Source of the DNA: Paenibacillus typhae
GTDB lineage: Bacteria > Bacillota > Bacilli > Paenibacillales > Paenibacillaceae
DNA: 64,000 nt
Direction: 5' to 3'
Assembly (NCBI RefSeq): GCF_900099765.1
Contig: NZ_FNDX01000016.1
Coordinates: 46,736 to 110,735, forward strand
The notes under the pieces: model-generated
Seen by the model: the letters and a program-made list of their open reading frames with translations, nothing else
Databases searched by the model: none
What the model was told of the DNA's origin: nothing
Made by a program: the position numbers and the translations under genes
Shown here: piece by piece, positions 33,834 to 44,373 of the stretch
How the letters are laid out: each line of letters begins with the position of its first letter
How positions within the stretch are numbered: the first letter of the stretch is position 1

Positions 33834-35264
33834 ATGATGAGCCTGGAAGCTTTGAACGAACGAGTGAAAACCGATCTTTCCTATCTGGCCTACGGCGGAG
33901 CGGACTGGGTACGTCCGCTGGAGCATCCCGAAGGTCATGTATATGATGTTGTCATTGTCGGCGGCGGGCAGAGCGGACTCGGAGCGGCTTTTGGGCTGCT
34001 ACGGGAGCGGATCTCCAATATTCTGGTGATTGACGAGAACAAGGAGGGGCTGGAAGGGCCTTGGGAGACTTATGCCCGGATGGTTACACTGCGGACCCCC
34101 AAGCACCTGACTTCTATTGATCTGGGAATTCCATCGCTGACCTTCCGCGCCTGGTGGGAAGCTCAGAGCGGTCCCGGGGCCTGGGAAGCGGTCGATAAAA
34201 TTCCGCGCGGCGACTGGATGAATTATCTGCGCTGGTACCGCAGCGTGCTCAATTTGCCGGTCATTAATGAAGTAACCCTGAAGCTGATTGAGCCGGGCGG
34301 GAACGGTATTCACCGGCTGCATATCGCCGGAGCAGGAGCGCCATCTGAGGTGCTTTTGGCCCGTAAGGTTGTGTTGGCCACAGGCATCCAGGGCGGAGGC
34401 GAGTGGCATGTGCCAGAGATGATTGCGGCTAGCCTGCCGGAGCGCCTGTATGCCCATACGTCACAAGCCATTGATTTTGCCGCTCTGGCCGGCCGGAGGA
34501 TCGCTATTCTCGGCGGCGGCGCATCGGCCTTTGACAATGCCAATTATGTGCTGTCGGAGGGTGCTGCCGAAGCTCATGTGTTTGTACGCCGCGAGCAGCT
34601 GCCCAGCATCAATCCGATCCGCCAGATGGAGCAATCGGGAATGATCGAACGGTTCCATACCCTGGCGGATGAGGACAAATACGGGGTTATCTCGCATTTC
34701 TTCAAATACAATCAGCCTCCGACGAATGATACCTTTGCCCGTGCAGCGGCCTGGCCGGGCTTCCGTCTCCATCTCGGCTCGCCTTGGCTGAAGGTGGAAG
34801 CAGCAGGTGATCAGGCGCTGGTAACTACCCCCAAGGAGGAGTTTGCGTTTGACTTTCTGATCGTCAGTACTGGGCTCCTCAGCGATCCCGCGCTGCGCCC
34901 GGAGCTGCGGCTGATTGAGCGTCACATCGCGCGCTGGAGCGACCGTTATCAGGCTCCGCCGGAAACGGCCAATCCGCTGCTCGATGCACATCCTTATCTT
35001 AGTCCCGGCTTCGCGCTGCAGAGCCGCGACAAGGCTGGTGAAGAGCAGCTGCACGGGCTGTTTGTCTTCAATTATTCCGCGCTGGCCAGCAATGGCTTGT
35101 CGGCCTCCGCAATTTCCGGAATGAGGAACGCAATTCCGAAGCTGGTTGCCGGTGTAGCGGATCAGCTGTTCACGGATGACCGTGAGGCAGTGCTGCAGGC
35201 TTTTTACGAATATGATGTGGCAGAATTTACGGGGGAGTGGCAGCCCGCCGGAATGAAATCATAA
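33834..35264 (+). CDS. Flavin monooxygenase-like FAD/NAD(P)-binding protein
   Basis: 476 residues; AAAGG and GAGGA lie just upstream of tandem ATGs at 33834 and 33837. The N-terminal FAD-binding Rossmann motif is VVIVGGGQSGLGAAFGLL (GGGQSG ~42-47). A second nucleotide motif, IAILGGGASAFDNANYVL (~224-231), is the NADPH site. DFLIVSTGLLSD is the usual C-terminal FAD-family ATG motif region. Layout is that of FMO/BVMO-like oxidases or an ornithine-hydroxylase relative. The substrate is unknown. A terminator at 35290 separates it from ubiD. Confidence 0.82.
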   Translation: MMSLEALNERVKTDLSYLAYGGADWVRPLEHPEGHVYDVVIVGGGQSGLGAAFGLLRERISNILVIDENKEGLEGPWETYARMVTLRTPKHLTSIDLGIPSLTFRAWWEAQSGPGAWEAVDKIPRGDWMNYLRWYRSVLNLPVINEVTLKLIEPGGNGIHRLHIAGAGAPSEVLLARKVVLATGIQGGGEWHVPEMIAASLPERLYAHTSQAIDFAALAGRRIAILGGGASAFDNANYVLSEGAAEAHVFVRREQLPSINPIRQMEQSGMIERFHTLADEDKYGVISHFFKYNQPPTNDTFARAAAWPGFRLHLGSPWLKVEAAGDQALVTTPKEEFAFDFLIVSTGLLSDPALRPELRLIERHIARWSDRYQAPPETANPLLDAHPYLSPGFALQSRDKAGEEQLHGLFVFNYSALASNGLSASAISGMRNAIPKLVAGVADQLFTDDREAVLQAFYEYDVAEFTGEWQPAGMKS

Positions 35265-35289
35265 GCTTTCTATAGCCAAGGAAACCAAG

Positions 35290-35333
35290 GAATGTCCTTA
35301 AGCTGTTCTAATGGCTGGGACATTCTTTTTTTT
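35290..35333 (+). terminator. Terminator of the flavoprotein gene
   Basis: GAATGTCC (35290-35297) with GGACATTC (35318-35325), then eight T residues. Confidence 0.8.
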
Positions 35334-35426
35334 ATATGAGCGCACAACCCGCAAACGTTGACCTCGGCTCCCGGCTCATTGATAATAAAGAGGTTCATAT
35401 TTCTTCTGCAGATTGGAGTAAGACCA

Positions 35427-37262
35427 ATGACATACCGCAATTTGGAAGAATGCATTAATGACCTCGAAAAGCACGGGCATCTGGTGCGGATTACCGAGGA
35501 AGTCGATCCTCATCTTGAGATGGCAGCTATTCATATGAAGGTGTATGAGGCCGGCGGTCCTGCGTTATTATTCGAAAAGGTAAAAGGCTCCAAATACCGT
35601 GCTGTATCGAACCTGTTCGGGACGATTGAGCGCAGCAAGTTTATATTCCGGGATACCTGGGAATCTTCCCAGGATGTTATTGCCCTCCGGGATGATCCGG
35701 TGAAGGCGCTGAAGGCACCGTTTAAATATGTCGGTACAGGGCTTGCCGCCCGGAAGGCGCTGCCGCTCAAGCTGCCCGGCGGTCTTCCGTCCGGCTTCGA
35801 GGAAATTCAGATCTCCGACCTGCCGCAGATCAAGCACTGGCAGGGAGACGGCGGCGCTTTTGTCACGCTCCCGCAGGTCTATTCGGAAGACCCGGACAAG
35901 CCGGGGATCATGAATTCCAATCTCGGGATGTACCGGATTCAGCTCAGCGGCAACGATTATGAGATTAACAAAGAGGTCGGGGTCCATTACCAGATTCACC
36001 GTGGTATCGGGATTCACCAGAGCCATGCAGTCAAGCGCGGCGAGCCGCTCAAGGTCAGCTGCTTCATCGGCGGGCCTCCGGCTCATACGCTGTCGGCTGT
36101 TATGCCGCTGCCGGAAGGCCTTAGCGAGATGACCTTTGCCGGGCTGATCGGCGGACGCCATTTCCGCTACAGCTATGTTGACGGGTTCTGCGTCAGCGCG
36201 GATGCGGATTTTGTGATTACCGGCGAGATCCATCCGGGTGACACGAAGCCGGAAGGCCCGTTCGGCGACCATCTGGGCTATTACAGCCTGACTCATCCGT
36301 TTCCTGTCATGAAGGTGCATAAGGTCTATGCCAAAAAAGGGGCCATCTTCCCCTTCACCGTCGTCGGACGGCCGCCGCAGGAGGATACCGCCTTTGGCGA
36401 GCTGATCCATGAGCTGACCGGCAGTGCGATCAAGAATGAGGTGCCCGGTGTAAAAGAAGTGCATGCCGTCGATGCGGCAGGTGTGCATCCGCTGCTGTTC
36501 GCGATCGGCAGCGAGCGTTACACGCCGTACCAGCAGCTGAAGCAGCCGGCCGAGCTGCTGACGATAGCCAACCGCGTGCTTGGCACCGGCCAGCTCAGCC
36601 TGGCCAAGTATCTGTTCATTACCGCCGAGGAAGACCGTCCGGTCAGCACGCATGATATCCCTGATTTCCTGACGTACATTCTGGAGCGGATCGACCTGCG
36701 GCGGGATATTCATTTTCAGACCAATACGACGATTGATACACTGGATTACTCGGGAACGGGGATCAACACGGGGAGTAAGGTTGTTTTTGCCGCAGTTGGC
36801 GATAAGAAAAGAACCCTGTGCACCGAGGTGCCGGAGGTTCTGGCTTCTCTGGAGGGCTTCGGTGAGGCCAAGCTGGTACTGCCGGGTATAGTGGCACTCC
36901 AGGGACCTGCGTTCACAACCTATGAGGATACAGAGCAGGAAATGAGCCGCTTGAGTGCTGCGATTGAAGCACAGGGGCCGCTAGCGGAATGCCCGATGAT
37001 CATCCTGTGCGATAACAGCGGGTTCATGAGCGAAGAGCTGAACAATTTCCTGTGGGCAACCTTTACGCGCAGCAACCCGTCGCATGATATTCACGGTGTA
37101 AACAGCAGAATCGTACACAAGCACTGGGCCTGCGACAATGTCATTATTGATGCCCGTGTGAAGCCGCACCAGGCGCCGCCGCTCATTCCAGATCCGGATG
37201 TACAGCGCAATATTGAACGGGTGTTTGCCCAGGGCGGAAGCCTCAGCGGCATCCGTAAATAA
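35427..37262 (+). CDS. UbiD family prenylated-FMN-dependent decarboxylase
   Basis: 611 residues from ATG 35427 (GGAG 9 nt upstream; an earlier in-frame start at 35358 would cross the upstream terminator region). Family signatures: YEAGGPALLFEKVKG near the N-terminus, GMYRIQLSG, GEIHPGDTKPEGPFGDHLGYY (split here: the GPFGDHLGYY part is at ~277) with the catalytic glutamate, and GRPPQEDTAFGELIHELTG. UbiD enzymes need prFMN made by a UbiX partner, which is not in the window. Substrates include aromatic and unsaturated acids; a role in menaquinone or phenolic-acid metabolism is possible. Confidence 0.9.
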   Translation: MTYRNLEECINDLEKHGHLVRITEEVDPHLEMAAIHMKVYEAGGPALLFEKVKGSKYRAVSNLFGTIERSKFIFRDTWESSQDVIALRDDPVKALKAPFKYVGTGLAARKALPLKLPGGLPSGFEEIQISDLPQIKHWQGDGGAFVTLPQVYSEDPDKPGIMNSNLGMYRIQLSGNDYEINKEVGVHYQIHRGIGIHQSHAVKRGEPLKVSCFIGGPPAHTLSAVMPLPEGLSEMTFAGLIGGRHFRYSYVDGFCVSADADFVITGEIHPGDTKPEGPFGDHLGYYSLTHPFPVMKVHKVYAKKGAIFPFTVVGRPPQEDTAFGELIHELTGSAIKNEVPGVKEVHAVDAAGVHPLLFAIGSERYTPYQQLKQPAELLTIANRVLGTGQLSLAKYLFITAEEDRPVSTHDIPDFLTYILERIDLRRDIHFQTNTTIDTLDYSGTGINTGSKVVFAAVGDKKRTLCTEVPEVLASLEGFGEAKLVLPGIVALQGPAFTTYEDTEQEMSRLSAAIEAQGPLAECPMIILCDNSGFMSEELNNFLWATFTRSNPSHDIHGVNSRIVHKHWACDNVIIDARVKPHQAPPLIPDPDVQRNIERVFAQGGSLSGIRK

Positions 37263-37268
37263 TTTATA

Positions 37269-37320
37269 AGAGATGTTCCGTCAGCCGGGTAACGGTAGGG
37301 CGGGCATCTCTTTTCTTTTC
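37269..37320 (+). terminator. Terminator of the UbiD gene
   Basis: AGAGATG (37269-37275) pairs with CATCTCT (37305-37311), extended inward by CCG/CGG, then TTTTCTTTTC. Confidence 0.75.
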
Positions 37321-37339
37321 TATAGTGTAATCTCACTTC

Positions 37340-37523
37340 TAACGGACCCAGTTGCCGTTATTTGCGGGTTTTAAGGTGTTTTTGAATCCTAACGGACCCA
37401 GTTGCCCTTATTGCTGATGATTTCGAGCTGATGGCATGATTTTTGGCAAAATAAGGGCTGTGGAGTCCGTTAGCCTGTGCGAGTGCCCTGAATTTGCGAA
37501 ATAACGTCATCTGAGTCCGTTAG
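37340..37523. repeat. ~184-bp palindromic intergenic element, copy C
   Basis: Direct units TAACGGACC at 37340 and 37390 (both continue CAGTTGCC.TTATT); inverted units GTCCGTTAG at 37465-37473 and 37515-37523. Spacings are 50, 75 and 50. It lies in a co-directional 480-bp gap between the ubiD terminator and the broken GNAT gene. Next to it, a short run of tandem CCGCACA copies (37541-37570) is the only other feature of the gap. Confidence 0.88.
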
Positions 37524-37743
37524 CGTTATCTACAATTCGCAGACCGCACACCGCACACCGCACACCGCACACTGCATGTAGTGCTATCATCTGGTATAGT
37601 CCGTTAATGAAGGTCAGAGTTATCGCAGCTCACCGCCTTCAACTGTTCATTTGAAGAAACCTATGCGCTCCTTTATACTGGGTAGGAAAAATATGGATGA
37701 TAGAGCTGGTGCGTCCCATAACGATCAGTATGAGGTGAATTCA

Positions 37744-38225
37744 TTGAAAGTATTGGAAACAGAGCGGCTGATATTGCGGCGATTCAAGCCTGAGGATGCC
37801 ACGGATTTGTATGAGTACCTTTCCAGGGAGGACGTTGTGAAATTTGAGCCATACGGTGTACATGATGAGGTACAGTGCGAGGCCGAGGCGCTGCGGCGTT
37901 CCGGTGATCCGGCGTTTTGGGCCGTCTGCCTGAAGGCTTCGGGGAAGCTGATCGGCAATCTGTATTTTCAGCAGCAGCAGCCTGCCGGGGGCTGCTGGAT
38001 TACGGATTTACAGAGCTGCAGATGCGGCGTGTAACGGCCCATTGTGATCCGGATAATTCACCGTCATGGCGGCTGCTTGAGCGGCTGAAGCTGCGCAGAG
38101 AGGGCTATTTCCGCGAGACCGGTTATTGTAAGCATGATGAGCATGGTGATCCCAAATGGCATGATACCTTTGCATATGGCCTGCTGGGGAGCGAATGGTT
38201 CAGTATGGCGGAGCCGGTGAAATGA
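37744..38225 (+). pseudogene. RimJ/RimL-type GNAT acetyltransferase, deleted and frameshifted
   Basis: TTG 37744 has GAGGTG 8 nt upstream and opens with KVLETERLILRRFKPEDA, a standard GNAT start. The frame is normal to GKLIGNLYFQQQQP (~37985) and then stops at 38034. The C-terminal half continues in another frame from ~37995: GLLDYGFTELQMRRVTAHCD, NSPSWRLLERLKLRREGYF, WHDTFAYGLL, ending 38225. The stretch that should hold the acetyl-CoA loop (GYV...GKGYATEA-type) is missing. The break lies next to a CAGCAGCAGCAG run. No active product expected. Confidence 0.8.
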
Positions 38226-38226
38226 G

Positions 38227-39144
38227 ATGAAACTGAACAGGCTGCTGGGGATCGTGGTATACCTGCTTAACAGGGAAGTAGTCAGTGCACGTGCCCTGGC
38301 TGACAAATTTGAGGTTTCACCGCGGACGATTCAGCGTGACATGGACTCCATTGGGGAGGCGGGTATCCCGGTGGGCTCCATACAGGGCAAGAGCGGCGGC
38401 TATTATATTCTGGACAGCTTCAAAATGAACAGGCAATTGCTCCAGTCTGAGGATTACATGTACATATTGGCTGCATTAAAAGGTCTGATCTCAGGCTATA
38501 ACAGCAGGCGGGCAGAGGAGACGGTGGAAAAAATGATATCCCTGTCCCCGGCGGGCCTTCCGTTTGAACAGCCGTTCCGGCTGCAGCTTGATACGTTGCG
38601 CGAGGGCAGCGGAACCTTACACTCTATCGAAGTGCTCGAAGAAGCGATCCGCAGCCGGACTGCAGTACAGTTCCAATACACGGATGCACAGCAGTCTGTG
38701 ACAAGCCGTTATGTGGAGCCTTTGCTTTTGTCATACAGATGGTATGCCTGGTATCTGTTTGCCTATTGCTGTGAACGGGAGGATTACCGGCTGTTCCGTC
38801 TGTCGCGGATCAGGGAGATCCGGAATACCGGTCAGGCCTTTGTCCATAGTCATGGGAATGCGGAGCAGCTGCTTGCTGCCCATCAGGATGTGCGGCCTTA
38901 CATCAGCATCAAGCTTACCTGTCCTGCCGACAGGAGAGTTCAGCTGGAAGAGGCATTTCCAAATGCAAGGGTAGTTGAAGAACGCTGCGGTGAGCTGATC
39001 CTGCAATTCAGTGTGCCTGAGACGGAGACCGGCTGGTTCGGGGTCCTCCTGCTGAACGCCGGCAGCTGTACCGTGCTGGAGCCTGAGACGCTGCGCCAGC
39101 AGCTGCAGAGCCACGCCCGGATGATTTTGCAGCAATATATGTAA
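38227..39144 (+). CDS. YafY-type WYL-domain transcriptional regulator
   Basis: 305 residues. HTH_11 at ~5-60 (RLLGIVVYLLNREVVSARAL, then FEVSPRTIQRDMDSI). The WYL domain is at ~135-215 (RTAVQFQYTDAQQSVTSRYV; SYRWYAWYLFAYC is the W-Y-L core), followed by the C-terminal WCX region. WYL regulators commonly sense nucleic-acid or small ligands. It starts 1 bp after the decayed GNAT frame, so the two were once an operon. Confidence 0.88.
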   Translation: MKLNRLLGIVVYLLNREVVSARALADKFEVSPRTIQRDMDSIGEAGIPVGSIQGKSGGYYILDSFKMNRQLLQSEDYMYILAALKGLISGYNSRRAEETVEKMISLSPAGLPFEQPFRLQLDTLREGSGTLHSIEVLEEAIRSRTAVQFQYTDAQQSVTSRYVEPLLLSYRWYAWYLFAYCCEREDYRLFRLSRIREIRNTGQAFVHSHGNAEQLLAAHQDVRPYISIKLTCPADRRVQLEEAFPNARVVEERCGELILQFSVPETETGWFGVLLLNAGSCTVLEPETLRQQLQSHARMILQQYM

Positions 39145-39216
39145 ATGACGACAGGCTGTTGTCCGGTTTACCTGCTTATAATAAACTCATTCCCATTTAT
39201 TAAGGAGGATTTTACC

Positions 39217-39786
39217 ATGAAGCTTGGTAGTACAGACCCTTATACCAGTTGCCCCAAATATGAAACCGGAAGCTTCAGCCTGAGGTTAGTCCGGATGGAC
39301 GATGCTGCGGATTTGCTAAGATGCTACAGTGATCCTGAATCGATCCCTCTGTTTAACAGCGACAACTGCCTTTACGGGTTCAGCATGAACAAGCTTGAGG
39401 AAATAGAGAGTTGTATTGAAGCCTGGCTGGCAGAATTCCGGGCACGGGGGTTTATACGATTCAGTATTGTTGAACAAACGTCTGAGCGGGCAATCGGTAC
39501 AATCGAATTTTTCACCAGAAAGCTGGGGCAAGGGGAAGAACAGGCGGAGGCTGGCATCCTGAGACTTGATCTGGCCTCTGAGTATGAGCAGGCTGATGTG
39601 TTATCTGAAATGCTGGAACTGGTTGAGCAGCGGTTTCCGGAGCATTTTACATTTGACGGTCTGTTAACCAAGGCAGTTCCGCAGGCGGTGCACCGGGTTG
39701 CAGTGCTTCAGAGACTGGGCTACAACAAGCTGGAGAGAAGCAGGGAGCTGCCTTACGGGGATTATTACATAAAGAGGATGCCGTAG
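39217..39786 (+). CDS. GNAT family N-acetyltransferase
   Basis: 189 residues from ATG 39217 with AAGGAGG 8 nt upstream; a frame extending back to 39145 has no site. RimJ-like features: FSLRLVRMDDAADLLRCYSD near the start, AIGTIEFFTRKL in the middle, and AVHRVAVLQRLGYNKLE at the end. The acetyl-CoA loop is poorly conserved (LASEYEQADVLSEM), so activity is less certain than family membership. Confidence 0.72.
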   Translation: MKLGSTDPYTSCPKYETGSFSLRLVRMDDAADLLRCYSDPESIPLFNSDNCLYGFSMNKLEEIESCIEAWLAEFRARGFIRFSIVEQTSERAIGTIEFFTRKLGQGEEQAEAGILRLDLASEYEQADVLSEMLELVEQRFPEHFTFDGLLTKAVPQAVHRVAVLQRLGYNKLERSRELPYGDYYIKRMP

Positions 39787-39914
39787 AGAAAAATTATCCC
39801 AGCCTCTCCATAGGGAGCTCATCAAATCTACCTAATCACTCTACTAACAGGTATTAATCATTCAGAGATGGAGACAATGGCATCTAAGAACTGTTTTTCA
39901 GGGGGATGCCATTC

Positions 39915-40178
39915 ATGAATGACGAAGAGGTTTACAGGCTGCATTTACAACTGCTCAATGTATACGAAAAAAGCATACGGCCTTCCGGGGCAAACCAGCG
40001 GCAGATTGATCATTATAAGCAGCAGCTGTTCATGTATGCAGAGGACAGTGTCCAGCGGATTTTTGTGTTAAACCAGCTATTAAAGCTGCATGAAGATTCC
40101 CGGGAATATCTTGTCAAGGATTGTGCAGACCGCTACTTTTCAAGAGACCATTACGAGGGTACGGAATCCAGCGTGTAG
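39915..40178 (+). CDS. Small hypothetical protein
   Basis: 87 residues from ATG 39915, preferred over ATG 39906 because AGGGGG at 39899-39904 abuts the latter. It is helical and charged: EEVYRLHLQLLNVYEKSI, RQIDHYKQQLFMYAEDSVQR, HEDSREYLVKDCADRYF. No recognised family. A hairpin with a T-run follows at 40204. Confidence 0.5.
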   Translation: MNDEEVYRLHLQLLNVYEKSIRPSGANQRQIDHYKQQLFMYAEDSVQRIFVLNQLLKLHEDSREYLVKDCADRYFSRDHYEGTESSV

Positions 40179-40203
40179 CTATATCAGCAGGAGTATTCTT
40201 TTT

Positions 40204-40272
40204 CCCGGCCAGAAAGGTATTTTACAGCCCGTCCAAACTCCCAGGTGGAGCCTTGGCCGGGCTAATTTTTTT
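40204..40272 (+). terminator. Candidate terminator with long structured loop
   Basis: CCCGGCCA (40204-40211) pairs with TGGCCGGG (40254-40261), followed by TTTTTTT. The 42-nt loop itself can fold (CTCC...GGAG). It may end the small gene's transcript, or be a leader element of the kinase operon downstream. Confidence 0.55.
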
Positions 40273-40401
40273 GCAGAAGAATGTCGAAAAAAGAAGTAGG
40301 AATAAGATAGCGTTAAGAGTAGAATGAAACAGCACTATCAAGAACCGGGGGCAAAGCTAGAGTAGAGAAATAGTATAGAAATTAAGGGTGGTTGGCGGCG
40401 G

Positions 40402-43400
40402 ATGGACAAAGGCAGGACGTACAGGTTATGGGCGGCTCTGGCGCTGTACATATCGGCCTGTATCTGGGTGGAGATCCAATACAGCAAAATACTGTGGATG
40501 ATGATTATAGCAGGCGGGCCGCTTCTGGTCTGCAGGGCTTATTGGAAAAGCGGAGGCGGCGAAAAGTCTGAGTTAAGCAGATCACGGAACTGGATTCAGC
40601 TTGCTTTTCTGCTGTGGTCAGCGGGCAACCTCTTCGTGGCTGTATTTCCCGGAGGCCTGGAAATCAGATTCGGGGAAGAGCCGTATAGCGTGCTGCTGGC
40701 GGTGATGGTTCATATTCCGGCCAGAGTTGCGATTCTGTTAGGCATTTATCAAATATACAGGGGACTGAAAAAGCGGATCAGCAGGCTGCAGGTTCTGTGG
40801 GATCAGATTACAACTGCAGAGTGTATTGTCGGCAGTGTATGGTTTATCTTTTTTCAGGATGAAACCTTTCACTGGATAACGGGCGGCCTGCAGTCGTTCG
40901 CTGTATTCTTTTTTCTGCTCGTACCGCTGCTGGTGCTGGCCGGACTTATCCTGATCTGGATTTATACGGACAGCAGCCAGCGTACACACGGCTTTATCCT
41001 GCTGATTTCGGGCATTGCCCTGATCGGGATGCTTGATCTGATCCAGGCGCTGCATGGCGGAATGATCTCAAGTCCATACATAGACAGCCTGTACAGGCTC
41101 TCCATCGCAGGTATTGCAGCCAGCGGTATTATGGGGACGCTGCAGATAGGCAGAACAGAATCAGCTGCAAAGCCGGAGAATACTCCGCGAATGCTTAAGG
41201 GCGGAGCCCTCTTTTTATTCTACCCTGTAATCATTGTGCTGCTGAAAGGCTTCTCTGTTTACGTTTTTTTGTACTTTACGATCATCATCATGGCCTATTT
41301 CATTGTAAGGCTGTATGCCAAGCAGACCAGCGCCGCCAAAAAAATGCTGGAAACGGAAAGGGAGTACAACGAGAAGCTGCGCCTTTATCTGAATGTTATT
41401 GAGCAGGCGCCGATGTCTATTCTGATTACTGATAAAGACAGGCGTATCGAATATATCAACCCTTACTTTACCGAGGTGACCGGATACTCCAAGGAAGAAA
41501 TTCTCGGCAAGACACCGTCCCTCCTGAAGACAGACAGGACCAGCCGTGAAACCTATAACCAATTAAATGACATGCTGGAGACAAGGGGGAGATGGCACGG
41601 AGAGTTTGTTAACCGTAAAAAGAACGGCGAGGAATACACCGAAGCCGTGCTCGTCTCCTCCATTAAAAATGAAAACGGCGAGGTTACGCATTACGTCGGC
41701 ATCAAAGAGGATATTTCCGAAAACAAGCGCATGAAAAAAGAGCTGTCAGACCAGCTGTACTTCACCTCACAGTTAATTGATACGCTGCCGCATCCGCTTT
41801 TTTATATTGATGACCGGCATTGCTTTCTCGGCTGTAATGCCGCTTATGAGCAGGCTTTTCAGGTGTCGCGCAGTAGGCTGGCCGGGATTCCGATGAGCAT
41901 GCTGCCGCATTTGCCGGAGGACGGGTACCGTAATCTCAGCGAGATGATGACAGAAGTGGCGGCGACCGGCAGATCCTCGAACCGGCAGATTGTCAGAACC
42001 TTTGCTTCAGGGGAGGATCATCATATCCTCTATTCCCTGTCTGCTTTCCGTTTGTCCGATTATTCGGTCGGCGGGTATCTGGGGATTATGACGGACATCA
42101 GCGATCTGAAGCATAAGGAAAAACAGTTAATGGATAACCGCAATTTCCTCGATGCCATTATCAGCCATATGCCGGTTATGATAACGGTGAAGGATGCGCA
42201 GAACCTGAAGATTTTTAAGGCTAACCAGGCCAGTGCGGATTTCCTGGGCGTAGCTCCTGAGCAGCTGGTCGGTCTGGATTTGCGGACGGTGTTCCCTGAG
42301 GAAATTGCGCGCAAGCTGATGGATGCGGATAAAAAAGTACTCGCCACCGGCCAGACCTTCAGCGAAATTGAGATTATTCCGGACGACGGTGAGCACTGTA
42401 ACCTTAGATATGTACAGACCACCAAGCTCCCGATTATGGATGCGGAGGGACAGCCGCTGTATCTGCTTAGCGTCTCCGAAGATATTACCGAAGCTAAACG
42501 GAAAGAAGCAGAGCTGAAATATGCACTGAATCTGGCTGAGGAAGCGACAGCAGCCAAGTCACAGTTTCTGGCCAACATGAGCCATGAGATCCGTACACCG
42601 ATGAATGCGATTATCGGAATGGCCTATCTGGCGCTAAAGACCGGCCTAAACCCTGTGCAGCAGGATTATATCTCCAAAATCCACAATGCTGGTACTTCGC
42701 TGCTGGGCATTATCAATGAAATTCTTGATTTTTCAAAGGTGGAGTCAGGCAAGCTGGAGCTGGAGAATATGGAATTTACACTAATGGAGATTATCTCCGG
42801 GGCACTGGATATGTCCAGTCAGGCGGCTGAGGAAAAGGGGCTGCAGCTGCTGTGTGAGATTCCGCCCGATGTGCCTGCAAGGCTCAGAGGTGACCCGCTC
42901 CGTCTGGGGCAGATTATTAGCAATCTGCTTAGCAACGCGATTAAATTCACCGAGGAGGGTGAAGTTTCCATTGCAGTTGAGCTGAACAGCAGGGTTGACA
43001 GCAGGGTCAAGCTGCAAATCAGCGTGCGCGATACCGGCATCGGCATGAGCAAAGAGACAGAGAGCAAGGTGTTTCAGGCCTTTACCCAGGCCGACAGCTC
43101 GACTACGCGGAGGTTTGGCGGAACAGGGCTTGGACTGGCCATCAGCCGCAAGCTTGCCGAAATTATGGGCGGCAGCCTGTGGGTCGACAGTGTGGAAGGA
43201 CAGGGCAGCACCTTTGCTTTTACCGCCTGGTTTGATCTGGCGCAGAATCCGGATACCCCGGTTCTGCTGTTCCCGGAAGCGGCTTCCCCTGCGCAGGAAA
43301 AGGATTACAGGCTGACGGGGATCCGGGTGCTGGTAGCCGAAGACAATGAGATTAACCGTCAGATTGCCGCTGAGCTGCTGAGAAGCCAGGGCATGCAGCC

Positions 43401-44370
43401 GGAACTCGCAGTGAACGGGGCTGAAGCGGTGCGGATGATCGAAGCAATGCCTGCAGACCGGCCCTACAGCATCGTGCTGATCGATCTGCAAATGCCGGAG
43501 ATGGACGGCTTCGAAGCGGCGGCCAGAATCCGTAAGCTGCATCCGGAGCTGCCCGTTATCGCCATGACGGCCCGGACGATGCAGGAGGAGCGGGAACGCA
43601 GCTTTGCTGCAGGCATGAACGGCCATGTTGCCAAGCCCATTGACCCGGATATCCTGTTCACTACGATCAGCAGATGGGTTACAGACGGGACATCCAGGCA
43701 GGCTGCCGAGAGTGGTGTAAATGCTGCTGGACCTGATGCTGATGCAATGTCAATCCTGCGGCTCGGCGGGATTGATACGGCGGGCGGTCTGAGCCGGTTG
43801 GGGCACAACCGGGCATTGTACATCAGCCTGCTGCTGAAATATGCCGGCAGCCAGCGTGAAACGGTTCAGAATCTGCGAAAAGCGATCCTTAAAGAGGAGG
43901 CTGCAGCAGCGGAGAGGCTTGCTCATAACCTAAGGGGAGTATCGGGCAATCTCGGGGTTACCGAGGTAGAGAAGCTGGCCGGTACACTGGGTAAAATGGT
44001 CACCCGGGCAGCAGAGCCGGAGGTGCTGGAAGAGCTGCTGCGCAGGCTGGAAGCGGCGGTGCAGGACATTTCTGAGAAAATCGGCGGGGAGCTGGGCAGC
44101 AATCTGCGTACTGCAGTGCAGGCGGAGGAGACAGGACCGCCGCTGAATCCGCCTGTGGAGCTGCTTGAGCGGCTGCTGGAGCTGCTGACAGATGATGACA
44201 GTGAAGCCGTTCATTATTATGCCGATATAAGGGGAAAGGTGGCCCATCTGATCCAACCGGCAGATGTGAAGCGGCTGGAGCGCAGTCTTGACCGGTTTGA
44301 ATACGAGGAGGCTGTGGAAATCACCAGGCAGGCTATCCTCGAAAGTCATTATGAACAGAGGTTGATGTAA
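40402..44370 (+). CDS. Membrane hybrid histidine kinase (PAS-PAS-PAS-HisKA-HATPase-REC-Hpt)
   Basis: 1322 residues. About ten membrane segments occupy 1-~310. Three PAS domains span ~330-705 ([28 protein letters not shown]-like PAC ends). His[22 protein letters not shown] with H728. HATPase: [39 protein letters not shown] domain (~975-1095) with D1028 in [14 protein letters not shown]. Hpt: [15 protein letters not shown] with H1175. This is a complete internal phosphorelay of the BarA/RpfC type. The HD-GYP regulator follows after 3 bp and is the obvious phosphate acceptor, linking the unknown membrane signal to cyclic-di-GMP breakdown. Confidence 0.93.
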   Translation: MDKGRTYRLWAALALYISACIWVEIQYSKILWMMIIAGGPLLVCRAYWKSGGGEKSELSRSRNWIQLAFLLWSAGNLFVAVFPGGLEIRFGEEPYSVLLAVMVHIPARVAILLGIYQIYRGLKKRISRLQVLWDQITTAECIVGSVWFIFFQDETFHWITGGLQSFAVFFFLLVPLLVLAGLILIWIYTDSSQRTHGFILLISGIALIGMLDLIQALHGGMISSPYIDSLYRLSIAGIAASGIMGTLQIGRTESAAKPENTPRMLKGGALFLFYPVIIVLLKGFSVYVFLYFTIIIMAYFIVRLYAKQTSAAKKMLETEREYNEKLRLYLNVIEQAPMSILITDKDRRIEYINPYFTEVTGYSKEEILGKTPSLLKTDRTSRETYNQLNDMLETRGRWHGEFVNRKKNGEEYTEAVLVSSIKNENGEVTHYVGIKEDISENKRMKKELSDQLYFTSQLIDTLPHPLFYIDDRHCFLGCNAAYEQAFQVSRSRLAGIPMSMLPHLPEDGYRNLSEMMTEVAATGRSSNRQIVRTFASGEDHHILYSLSAFRLSDYSVGGYLGIMTDISDLKHKEKQLMDNRNFLDAIISHMPVMITVKDAQNLKIFKANQASADFLGVAPEQLVGLDLRTVFPEEIARKLMDADKKVLATGQTFSEIEIIPDDGEHCNLRYVQTTKLPIMDAEGQPLYLLSVSEDITEAKRKEAELKYALNLAEEATAAKSQFLANMSHEIRTPMNAIIGMAYLALKTGLNPVQQDYISKIHNAGTSLLGIINEILDFSKVESGKLELENMEFTLMEIISGALDMSSQAAEEKGLQLLCEIPPDVPARLRGDPLRLGQIISNLLSNAIKFTEEGEVSIAVELNSRVDSRVKLQISVRDTGIGMSKETESKVFQAFTQADSSTTRRFGGTGLGLAISRKLAEIMGGSLWVDSVEGQGSTFAFTAWFDLAQNPDTPVLLFPEAASPAQEKDYRLTGIRVLVAEDNEINRQIAAELLRSQGMQPELAVNGAEAVRMIEAMPADRPYSIVLIDLQMPEMDGFEAAARIRKLHPELPVIAMTARTMQEERERSFAAGMNGHVAKPIDPDILFTTISRWVTDGTSRQAAESGVNAAGPDADAMSILRLGGIDTAGGLSRLGHNRALYISLLLKYAGSQRETVQNLRKAILKEEAAAAERLAHNLRGVSGNLGVTEVEKLAGTLGKMVTRAAEPEVLEELLRRLEAAVQDISEKIGGELGSNLRTAVQAEETGPPLNPPVELLERLLELLTDDDSEAVHYYADIRGKVAHLIQPADVKRLERSLDRFEYEEAVEITRQAILESHYEQRLM

Positions 44371-44373
44371 ACA

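Noticed and set aside
35568..36713. 381-codon open frame on the minus strand
   Set aside because: Antisense to the UbiD decarboxylase; no family features.
40204..40272. Possible cyclic-di-GMP riboswitch before the kinase/HD-GYP operon
   Set aside because: The context is tempting, but the conserved core sequences of known cyclic-di-GMP riboswitches are not present; a terminator with a long loop fits better.
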